64,000 nt of DNA, from positions 125,614 to 189,613 of the forward strand of contig KV423955.1 in assembly GCA_001632435.1 (NCBI GenBank). The letters run 5' to 3'. The stretch comes from Calocera cornea HHB12733 (taxonomy: Eukaryota; Basidiomycota; Dacrymycetes; Dacrymycetales; Dacrymycetaceae). The position numbers were made by a program, and so were the translations under genes. Below the pieces are notes generated by a model. It searched no databases. It was not told the origin of the DNA and saw nothing but the letters and a program-made list of their open reading frames with translations. Below, one piece after another: positions 55,186 to 64,000 of this stretch (the first letter of the stretch is position 1; each line of letters begins with the position of its first letter).

Positions 55186-57088
55186 CTAGAGAGCGCGCTT
55201 CTCGAGCCAGCGGTTGACCAGCGCGAGTGCCTGGACGGGCTTGTCGTAGGGCACCTGGAGGTATGGTCAGGCGTGTACTGAGATTGTGGCCGAAACTGGA
55301 CAGGGCTTACCATATGCCCGGCGCCTTCCACGGTCGCATACGTCAGTCCTTTCCAGCCCTTTGTGATACCAGCAGGCTCGCCGTCGACGAACCACTCGCT
55401 GATGGGCACGGCGTTGTATCCCTCCTTGCCGTGCCACTCGAGCGCGTCCACCCAGCGCATGTTCCCGACCCAATTGCATATCCAGTCGTATGATCCGACA
55501 TAGATGAGAACGGAGATGCCTCTCTCGAGCAGGCCCGTGACGAAGGATGGGCCCGGCGCGTAGGCATCGCTCCGGCGATTGACTGGCCACGTACTGTATC
55601 AGCAAAAGCGTACGCGGCATTGGGCGAGGGGGAAGACGCACAGCCCTCGCCGACCTCGCTCGAGCAGCTCGAGAAGCTCTCCACCTCCTCCGCGACGCCC
55701 AGGAGCTTCCTGGTGCTGTTCATATTGAGGTAGCTCGCAATCTTCTTCGTCACGGGATAGCAGAGCGTCTCGCTGATGGGGCCGTCGCATTGCTTGGAGA
55801 TGTCGTAAGGATTCATGCCGCTGCTGAAGAAAGGCACCTCGAGCTCCATCCCGCAGAAGTTCATGGCCGCGTCGCACGCCATCTGGTCGAAGAGGTCGAT
55901 GCACGAGGCCTGGACCATCTTCGTACAGCGGGGGATCTGGAAGACGGTCAGCCGATGCCGTAGAGTTGCCTACAACGCGCCTACCGCTCTCTTCATCCGC
56001 ACACACTGGCTGATATCCTGCGCCCACGGTCAGCAAATGCCGCATATATGCGCATTAACAAACGCACAAGGATAGGCGGCACGCTCGCGCCCGTGCACGT
56101 CATATCATAGTAGCTCAGGACCATGCTGAAGAAGTCGGTGAGCCCGTTGCCGATCATGACGCTCGCGAGGTTGATCTCCTGCAGGCCGTTCGCGGCGGCC
56201 TGCTTGTTCTGGTCCACGATCTCCGACGCAAAGACCGGGAGGTAGCGGCCCTGCGTGCGGCGTATCAGCATACAGCTCACCGGAGGAGGAGGACAGGAGA
56301 CGTACACCGTACGACTCGCCGGCCATGTGGAACTCCCTCCCCTTGAACTCTGTAAACGTCTCGGCAAAGATCCACATGAACGCGGCGACGTTCTTCGCGG
56401 CGTCCTCCGTCGTCTCCACCGTCTCTCCATAGTCGGCGTACGAGAAGCCGACGCCGACGGGCTGGTCGAGGAAGAAGACGTTCGCGCGGGCGTTCCACGC
56501 CTCGGCGTGCGGGACGGTCTCGTTCCCGAAGTCGTTGATCCGGCAGGGGCCGAGCTCCATGAATAGGCCGAGGGCGGAGGAGCAGCCGGGCCCGCCGTTG
56601 ATCCACATGAGCAGGGGGTCCTCAGAGGGCTTGCTGCGGCTCTCGAAGAACTGCGCGATCACGCCGCTGATCAGCACGAGTGCCTAGCGCACTGCACGGG
56701 CCATGCGGGCACACAGGGAGAGACGCACGTAGAAAAACAGGTGCTTCGCCCCCCCGTCCACATCGAGGTACCCCGTCCAGCTCTTCACACCCGGGTCGCA
56801 CCACCCCTCCTCCGTCCGCCTGATCCGCACCGCATACCCGCTGAACTTGTCGTGCGTGAGCGTGGTGTACTCGTGCGTCGAGAGGGCGGCGAGGGACTGT
56901 TCGGGCGCCGGGAAGCTGGGGAAGCCGGGGCCGCCGGAGGAGGAGGGCCGGTTGGGCTGGTGAGCGGGGGAGGAGCGCGGGGCGCCGTACGAGGCTGGGA
57001 AGTGCATGGGCAGCTGTATGCCCTGCGCCAGCACAGGCAGCAGGGCCAGGCCGAATCCGAATCCGAATCCGAATCCAGAGGCTCGCAT
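55186..57088 (-). CDS. Secreted S10 serine carboxypeptidase 3
   Basis: Third member of the family, on the opposite strand from the tandem pair. The signal peptide contains a tandem Gly-Phe run (MRASGFGFGFGFGLALLPVL). Canonical sequences: LLMWINGGPGCSSALG, HMAGESYGGRYLPVFASE, YDWICNWVGNMRW and VEGAGHM, then a last exon starting at PYDKPVQ and ending KRAL. The Cys-rich middle (QCVRMKRAIPRC, SCIDLFDQMACDA) matches copies 1 and 2, as do the intron positions. All catalytic and substrate-binding residues are normal. Confidence 0.94.
57051..57076. repeat. Hexanucleotide microsatellite inside the signal peptide of carboxypeptidase 3
   Basis: CCGAAT repeated 4.3 times on the plus strand. On the coding strand it gives the Gly-Phe repeats of the signal peptide's hydrophobic core. 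Confidence 0.85.
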
Positions 57089-57828
57089 TGTCGTCTAGTC
57101 CGCTACGGTGGATGAACGCCGACGCAATTGAACAGCAGCAGCAGCAGTGTGGGCTTGAGGCTAGATACACTGTTGCAAAGCAGCCCGGGGAAGACAGGCC
57201 AAGTTCCGGCGAAGGAACTCGGGACAGCGCAGCGTCGACCGAAGGCTGGCTCGCCGTCGTGCACGCGCCTCGTCCATGATAACAACGCGTGTGGGCCCTG
57301 AGGACCGGCGCGCCGAATGATGCTCTCACCCTGATTGTCTTTCCTCCGAAGGACTGAATTGGCCGGCGGAAAGCCGGGTCCGGTGCACTGTGCCAGCTTG
57401 TAGCTGACTGGCTATCTTAAGCCAGCGGGTGGTGCATGGTGCGTGGTGCGCTGCGAAAAACAAAGTGCAGAAACCGCATCCATTGTATCTACCTGTATAT
57501 TCCAAAAAGAGAAAACGAGCGAGCGAGCGGGCTGATTTGATCTGATACCTGAGCTCCCCCGGTCCTCTTGCCCCAGAAGCTGGATGGGGACGGGAGGGCA
57601 GAGTGGTGTAACTACATACCGTACAAAGCGAGGTCATGAAGCATGGACATGAAAGGCGTGGGTGTGTGCTGGGAAGGGAGAGCTGAGCCGGGCGGGCGGA
57701 GGGGGACGGGGACGGGAGATCGAGGATGTAAGGAGGGTGTGCGGTCGGCGGGTGATGTACTGGGTCGGACGGGAGGGAGGGAGGATGGACAGCAGGACCG
57801 TGGAAAGTAGGGAGTCTGCGAGCGGCGC
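57089..57828. other. Spacer between carboxypeptidase 3 and Ras1
   Basis: Promoter of carboxypeptidase 3 plus the Ras1 3' UTR. No gene seen. Confidence 0.4.
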
Positions 57829-58693
57829 TCACATAACCACACACCCACCACAGCACCCCGCACCATGTTTCTCATCCTCGCCCTGGCTGACGCCCATCGC
57901 CTGCCGCTGCCCGGCCCCGCCCGCGAACCCAGTGGCGGCGGCGCCCTGGCCCTGCGAGTTGTACCGCCTGATCTCGCGGACGAGCGTCGCAAAGGCGTCG
58001 TCGACGTTGAGCCGCTGCTTGGCGGACGTCTCGAGGAACTTGCAGCCGTAGTGCTGGGCGAGCTGGCGGCCCTCTGCGCAGTCACACGGTCGTCAGCACC
58101 CCCGCCAGTGTGGTGGGTCTGAGGGATGAAACGCACCATGTGCGCCGACCTGCCGCTCATACTCCAAGTCGCACTTGTTCGCAACAATCACGACCGGGAA
58201 GCTCTCCGCGTCCTTCACACGCAGGATCTGCTCCATAAACTCCGTGATCTCCTCGAACGACGAGCGCGAGTTGATGCTGTACACGAGCAGGAAGCCCTCC
58301 GCGGGCAGCATGTACGTCTCGCGCATCGCCCTGCGGTGTGAGAAACGAGAGACAGCAATCAGAAAGATGGTGGTAGGATGCGGGAGGGGAGGACGCACCG
58401 GTACTCCTCCTGGCCGGCGGTATCGAGCACGTCGACATACGCGACCTCTCCGTCGATGAGGCACTGTTTCCTATACGAGTCTGCTCGGCTCCTCAGCCCT
58501 GGCTCATCTCACGGGCACCGTACGCATAAACGAAACGAGACGCACCCTCGATGGTCGGGTCCCACTCATCGACGAACCTGCTCTGGATGAACTGGATGGT
58601 GAGGGCGGACTTTCCGACGCCTCCGCCGCCGACGACGACGAGCTTGTACTCGCGCAGGTAGCCGCCGGCTTGGTTGCCTTGCTGGTTGGCCAT
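57829..58693 (-). CDS. RAS1: Ras1 small GTPase
   Basis: Plasma-membrane GTP switch controlling growth, mating and cAMP or MAPK signalling in fungi. It starts [20 protein letters not shown]. Motifs: P-loop [11 protein letters not shown], effector [37 protein letters not shown], and [12 protein letters not shown]. The tail is Gly/Gln-rich and ends GCCGGCVVM, a CAAX box with extra cysteines for palmitoylation. Introns fall after the effector-loop Glu, after QEEYR and within the guanine-specificity region. Short and canonical. Confidence 0.95.
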
Positions 58694-60713
58694 GCTGCGT
58701 TAGGGGGTAGTGGTGGGGGGGGAGGAAGAGGGGGTGGTGGGAGTGGGAGTGGATGGATGGAGTGTTGGAGATGGGGTGATGCTGGGAGGGCGGTGCGTGA
58801 TGCGCGGAGAGGAGGGAGGATGGGGAGGTCTGATCGATGTTGCTGATGGCGGGTGAGGTCGAGGAGGAGGGTGCAGGGTGCAGGGTGCAGGCGGGGCAGA
58901 GTGTGCAATGGCGGTGCAGGCGATCTGGTGCGTGGCCGTGCCGTGTGCCGTGTGCCGTGTGCGGGAGTGCGGTCGTGTGCGTGTGCGTGTGGGAGGAAAG
59001 GAACGAGGGAAGTCCGCTTGGGGGGGAAACACCCGCGGGAACGTCCAAGAAGACGCTGAGTCGGCCGGGAACAGGAGCAAAGACGCGGGTAACGGGGCGG
59101 CTCCCCTTCGTCTGCGGCCCTCCTGAAGGGGCTGCGGTCACACACCCAGACCGGTGACTGCTTGCCCTAGCCCGACACAAAGGCCCGAACCCCTCACTAA
59201 TCTTCACTAACGAACCGACCAGCTAAACGCTAACGACTGCCTGAGAGGGGCCGGGAAGCGCCCCGGACTGGGGCTCGTTCATGTGCTGGTACAGTACAAT
59301 ACACACCCGGGGGCAATTGCAGAAGCCTGACTGAGCCTGCATGCGGAGCTGTCAGAGCGGTCCCTGACGGTCTTTGAGGGGCCGTTTGACAGCAACCAAT
59401 GCTATTATTACTGTACTGTATTGTCCTTGAGATGCAGCCGTGCTGCTGGGATAGCAGGCTTCCTTCCTGCTCCCATCAGGCTGCACTGGACTGTATGGCA
59501 GCGCGCCAGGGAGAGGGATCAACAACCCCCACAACGGCGATCAACAACGAGAAAGCCTCCTTCCAGTCAGTCCCCTATCGGGGGAGCTTATCGCCGATCG
59601 GCGGCCTGGGCCAACTCCGGTTCGCCCGCCCCCGCCCGGCATTTCAGCTCTGCGGGGCACGCACGGCGTGCCTGTAGTTTACTGCATTGAAGGCTACTGT
59701 ATTGTTGGTGTGACAATGGCTCGACATTCCGCCCCCTCACGTCCCCCCAGGGGGGCTCCGAGGCTTCCTTGTGGGGCTGAGAGCCTCGCCCCCACCGCCC
59801 GTGCGGGGCGGGGCGGCCCATCCACCCCATCCACCCTCAAGGCTTCACCCTCCAACAGCCCAACCTGGCAATAGGCCCTCTCATCCACCTACCTCCATTC
59901 CCACGCCCCCCTCCCCCACCTCCAACCATTCACACCCCAGCAGCCCCCTCCCGCGCGGCACTCCCGGCGCGGCCCCGGCCGCCGCATCACTGCAACGGAC
60001 CCCGCTCGGGGACGGCTCCCCGGCATGCGCACTCAATAAAGTGACCCAAACCCCCCGTTTCGTGCGCGTCCGTTCGAACCGGCGCGGCGCGGCTCGGTGT
60101 TAGCGTTTATACTGTACCTCTCAGCGAGTCGTCGTGTACCGGCGTCCTTGCAGTAGATGCCATCAGTAACTGAGATGCTCTGCTATCCCGGTACAGTACA
60201 TCCAATGCCGTTGTTCTTGCTTTCAATGTCGGTTGTTCCGCGGTTTCGGTGATTCTGTAGTCCACGGCAGCAATGGCATGCTCCACAGCACCTACGTTAA
60301 CAGTGAACGACATCTTAAAGCAACGACATTGTGGTTCAATTCAACCACATTGCATGCAACTCAGCGACACTATGAATCGGTGGACTTACAAGGCAACAGC
60401 GAGGGGTGGGCTCGTGTCTACTTGTCGTTGAGTTACCATGCCATTGCTTTAGAATGCCGTTCCTTTGAACCGCCATTGAGCTACAAGGCCGTGCTTTACC
60501 AGTGGTCCTTCTTACAGTATCCGACCAGGAAGTCACTCGGGACTGCAGAGAATCGGTGAATCGGATTGTGTTGTTGAACAGATCAGCCCGAACAGCCGCG
60601 GCTGTGGACTAACCGAGGAGGAGTCCTGGCTATGATACAGAGCTACTAGGCCAAGATGGCCACATTAAGAAGACAGTACATCGAGTAAAAGTAAAATGAC
60701 CTTGAATGCACGC
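58694..60713. other. Long intergenic region upstream of Ras1
   Basis: About 2 kb. 58700-59000 is low-complexity (GGGTGCAGGGTGCAGG, then GTGCCGTGTGCCGTGTGC), probably the Ras1 leader and promoter. 59300-60100 has GC-rich segments with no supported gene. 60230-60560 holds AT-richer DNA with a TGTGGTT/AACCACA hairpin (around 60328) and no credible open frame. Confidence 0.4.
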
Positions 60714-62481
60714 TCAGATGGTTTTCTTGCAGGCGGGACAGAAGAAGCAGTAGAAGAACGGGCCCTGCTTCTCAGGCTCGAAATGCGGCATCGTCGACCG
60801 CCTCACGCGCTCCTTCGACCTCGCCCCACCCTCTATCCGCGCCCGGCGCTTGTACTTGCAGTAATCCTTGAATTTATCGGGTATCGCGACGCCCTTGCGC
60901 GCTTGATGAATGAGCCAACGAGCGCGGAGCGTAGTCGCCACATTCCCGTTCACGCCGTACCGCCCACCCTTCATGATGGGTCGACGCGCGTATGCCGCAA
61001 GGCGGGGTGGGATGTCGGTGCTCTCGCCTGGTGACAGGTTTCGAACCTCGGTTTTGATATCCGCGAGACGCTCTTCATCGAACGACTTTTCCCATTCCTC
61101 TTCGAAGTTACTCAGATTGCGATCGCGGATGGAATAATTTTGCTGTTCCAGGCACGCCTCGTGCCACCCTTCATTCGGTTTAGCGCGGCATTTAACTGAA
61201 ACTGAAGCCATGACCTACATTTATGGCAGCCTGGGCGAGGGCAGTAGAACATTGGCGTGTCCTCATACAACTTGAACGTCTCTTTGCAAAGCTGAAGAGA
61301 ACAGATGAATCAGCGTGACGGTGTGATGGTAATGGACATTCGTACACATTCACGCGAGGGTGGGCCGTCCTATCCACAGATCAGTGAATGTTTCTACCTC
61401 GGAGAACAAGACATACCGTCCATTCCTGCGTCGTGGTGTCAAAGGTGGACCTGAAAACAAGAAATCAGTCTCGACGACTGGAGTTGTCAACCAGCGGCTT
61501 GTACCTGGTAAAGAAAGTGTCCTTGGGAATATCATCTTGATCATAGTCGTCCTCGTTGTATTCCATGATCTCCTCGTGACCTGTCACACAATTAGCCACA
61601 CGACACGAGCTAGGAATACACGGAGACACTGACCATTGAGGGTTCCGATATGAACAGGATCAGTGTGTTCAGGAGTGAATATCTGAGCCGCGGGCGCGCG
61701 GTTCTCTTAGTTACTGCTTAGTTTAGTACTGGCAATGCCGGCTCACCAGCTCCCGCTCGCCAAAGTCACGTTTTCGGCTAAAGCAAGGTCAGCGTGGTCA
61801 GATCTTTACCAAGAGACCATGACGCACTATCCTCGCTGATCCGCCGGTGCTCCCATTGCCTTGTACGTCAGCGGGCTGTAATACCATTCCAGCACAACCC
61901 AGGCATCTTTGGGCGCATCCGCCTCTACATTCGTGGCATGGCGCCGACCGCTGGTAGGGATACGGATCTCCAAGATCCTTCCTCGCCACAACTCGATCTC
62001 GGTGAGCTCGTGTCGGCTTCTTTTACCGAGCGCCTTGGAACTGGGAACGACCACGACGCTGAGAGTGATGCTCTCAGCCATCATGTTCGCTTGATCATGC
62101 AGCATATACATACTCTTGTCCTACTTCGTAAGTAACCACTTCATCGTTCGTTCGCCCTACGAAGTGTGAACACCGCACATGGAAAACTCTACATGACTTA
62201 CAATCAATGCTGTCAACGAGCTTCATTCCTTGAAGCTCAGAGGCATTAGGAACCCTGCCCTGTTCTCTCAGATCTCCGCGAAGACCCGAATAGCCGGCAG
62301 AGGCGCGGTCGTCAGCTGCACGCGCCTTCTGGCGAGCCTTCGGAGTAGGCGATCGTCTCGACGGCATCGCCGTCATCCTCGCGTGTGTGAACGTTTTTTT
62401 GGGACTGCGGTTGTTGGGCGCGTCGACGGAGGTTGTCGAGCTATGGGAGGCCGCGCGCTTATTTGCGTTGCGCTCTGTCAT
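60714..62481 (-). CDS. BAH-domain protein with PHD-like zinc finger, copy 2 (410 aa)
   Basis: Nine exons (introns 62157-62201, 62059-62113, 61778-61866, 61683-61746, 61581-61633, 61451-61504, 61292-61416 in part, 61169-61218) give 1233 nt in frame. The basic N-terminus (MTERNANKRAASHSSTTS) precedes the BAH domain: DVVVVPSSKALG, IELWRGRILEIRIP, DAWVVLEWYYSPLT, then FGEREL and HIGTLNGHEEIMEYNEDD. The zinc segment reads MFYCPRPGCHKWWHEACLEQ. The C-terminus ends FFCPACKKTI. The intron before DVVVV has the same phase and position as that before DVYVA in the gene at 34774, so the two are paralogues. Probable chromatin reader; the target is unknown. Confidence 0.78.
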
Positions 62482-63331
62482 CTTCTCAGCATCAGATGTA
62501 CACGGAAGAGCGGTTCTACTTACGAGGACGCGTCGTTTGGGTGACCATCTTTATAAGTGCGAAAGGGAGAGGGCGCGTTGGAGTACCGTCGGTGAGGGTG
62601 GTGGTGGTAGGCGATAAGTGATGGAGGGCGCAGAACGAAAAGACGGCGTCAAATCCTTCTCGATCAATTAGACGAGAACCCGGGGTACGGATGGAAGACG
62701 GTCGCTGCGAGAGCGGAGAGGGCCTCCCGTCGTCCTTCGCCGCGATGTCACTGGTCCTCTAGACCCGTGGGATGCTCTCTGTTTGGTATTGAGATCGAGT
62801 CTCGCCCTTCGGCGCAGACAACCGGTTTCACGAGACCTTTCGAATGGAAAGGATGGAAAATCAATGAGCTGCCCGGTCCAACGCACCCACTGTTGCGGAG
62901 GTAAATCTGGGTCTCGTGGACGTATTCTCAAGGATTCCAGAGCGCGTTTAGGCATGAAAACGGGACGCATTTGGGTTTTAATGTTTTTGATTGCTGCATC
63001 ATCAACACCTCAACACCTACATTCAACTAATCACTACGCGTGTTTCGCAAGGCACTTGCACAAGTAAATGTGTAAGTGCCACAAGGATACAATGTGTTTC
63101 GAGAAGAGAGAACAGAAACGGAGAGGAAGGAAGTAGAGAGGTCGCAACGTACGTAGGGAGCGAGATGCTTGGAGAAGCATGATCGGCGGGTTTCGCAAAA
63201 CGCGCGCACATGGAAGGAGGGGAAAGGCATCAAAACAGCGTAACCGTCCAGAAAGCGGACATGAACCGGGACAGGAGAGAAACCGATTAGGAGACCAGAG
63301 GAAGAAACACGAGACAAAGCGCATGGCTAAC
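62482..63331. other. Promoter region upstream of BAH copy 2
   Basis: About 850 bp with no supported gene; it contains the 3' UTR of the edge gene. Confidence 0.4.
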
Positions 63332-64000
63332 TCAACAGCCACGGCGACGTCTGCTGCCATTCTTCTTGGCCTCGATCTCCATCTCCCACTGGAGCTTGGC
63401 AGCGAACCAGGCAACGTCGCTTTCAAAGTCCTTCTCCATCCTACGTCTTTCGTGCTCAGCCTTCATTTGCTTCAAGCAGCCTTGGCGTGGGAAGAGGCGT
63501 GGGTCCACCGGCTCGGGCTCGGGCGTGGAGGCAGTTGAGTCGGTGTCGACGCGCTCCATATCCACATCATCCTCCACAGACGAAAGCGTGGCACACGTGG
63601 AGGGCGGGGATGAATTTGGCGAATAAAAGTCGTCGGTCATGGACGCAATGCGCATGCGGTTGATGAGAGCTTGACGGTACAAGCTGTCTTTAGGCGGCGG
63701 CGACACACGCCTGGACTTTGTGTCGATAGGCGGAAGAGAGCTGAGCCGGCGAGAGCGGCGAAGCGAGCTCGTCGGAGTTGACGGGGGCGTCGGTGCCGCA
63801 TATGCAGGCTTGCTCTCCTTTGAACCGGCCGGTCGGTCAACGACGGCCATTGGAAGGGAGGGAGGGACGATGGCAGCAGGGCCAGATGCGCCGACGCGTG
63901 GAGCAGGCGTGCCTGCGGCAGCTGGCTTCGAGTGCCTGGAGATCTGCATGCCAGGCTTCGTCACCGAAAAGGCTTTCAAAGGCCCCTGCCGAATCGGCTT
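63332..64000 (-). CDS. Unknown protein, C-terminal part (runs off the window edge)
   Basis: The frame is open to the right edge (KPIRQGPLKAFSVTKPG), so the start lies outside or at the Met at 63949. The protein is Pro/Ser-rich with basic SLRRSRRLSS, then an acidic Ser-rich part (SSVEDDVDMERVD), and a charged C-terminal helix (QMKAEHERRRMEKDFESDVA). It ends with an Arg cluster, RRRRGC. Not recognised; cell-cycle-like or nuclear low-complexity proteins look like this, but no assignment is justified. Confidence 0.55.
   Translation of the reverse strand, partial: KPIRQGPLKAFSVTKPGMQISRHSKPAAAGTPAPRVGASGPAAIVPPSLPMAVVDRPAGSKESKPAYAAPTPPSTPTSSLRRSRRLSSLPPIDTKSRRVSPPPKDSLYRQALINRMRIASMTDDFYSPNSSPPSTCATLSSVEDDVDMERVDTDSTASTPEPEPVDPRLFPRQGCLKQMKAEHERRRMEKDFESDVAWFAAKLQWEMEIEAKKNGSRRRRGC

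Noticed and set aside
58850..59000. Repeats GGGTGCAGGGTGCAGG and GTGCCGTGTGCC as a functional array
   Set aside because: Short, impure low-complexity DNA in the Ras1 upstream region, common in fungal promoters.

Overview
The window is nuclear DNA of a filamentous basidiomycete, most likely an Agaricomycete (wood- or litter-decay type). The support is gene-dense DNA on both strands, many very short introns (about 44-65 nt, donors mostly GTGCGT, GTATGT or GTGAGT, branch sites of CTAAC/CTGAC type), an 838-aa fungal urease, and proline-rich basidiomycete-style proteins. I rebuilt eleven of the spliced genes exon by exon (urease, metacaspase, phosphatase, the 331-aa unknown, XPB, RCM1, the UBX protein, both BAH genes, two carboxypeptidases and the Ras-like gene are among those checked); each model closes in frame. 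There is one assembly gap (26590-26864).

Layout. 0.8-4 kb: urease (-), 13 exons including a 9-nt micro-exon. 4-5 kb: AACCGG-rich repeat debris and a 150-bp MITE with target-site duplication that ends next to the next gene's stop. 5-15 kb: a block of caspase-fold peptidases: two tandem, intronless TPR-CHAT proteases (-) and, divergently from the second, a type I metacaspase (+). 15-26 kb: housekeeping genes: membrane-anchored calcineurin-like phosphatase, branchpoint-binding protein, an unknown coiled-coil protein, TFIIH helicase XPB and rRNA methyltransferase RCM1/NSUN5. 26-29 kb: a gapped 2.8-kb element with long terminal inverted repeats containing LTR-like fragments. 29-36.4 kb: UBX protein, another repeat block, a large unknown low-complexity nuclear-looking protein, and a divergent BAH-zinc finger gene.

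36.4-44 kb is gene-poor. It holds a weak unknown gene and a decayed, collinear copy of the XPB-RCM1 segment. 44-57 kb carries three secreted S10 serine carboxypeptidases (two in tandem, one inverted 7 kb away). One of them has changed the residues that normally bind the substrate's C-terminal carboxylate. Interleaved with these are a divergent Ras-like GTPase, a kelch-repeat protein and the canonical Ras1. 60.7-62.5 kb holds a second BAH-zinc finger gene, and the window closes with a partial unknown gene.

Working together: the most striking group is the TPR-CHAT/TPR-CHAT/metacaspase block. It joins two caspase-like peptidase families on about 10 kb with a shared promoter, which suggests a regulated-cell-death or allorecognition module. 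No gasdermin-like effector is visible beside it. The second grouping, Ras-like/kelch/Ras1, may be a Ras signalling neighbourhood. The carboxypeptidases look like an expanding secreted-protein digestion family.
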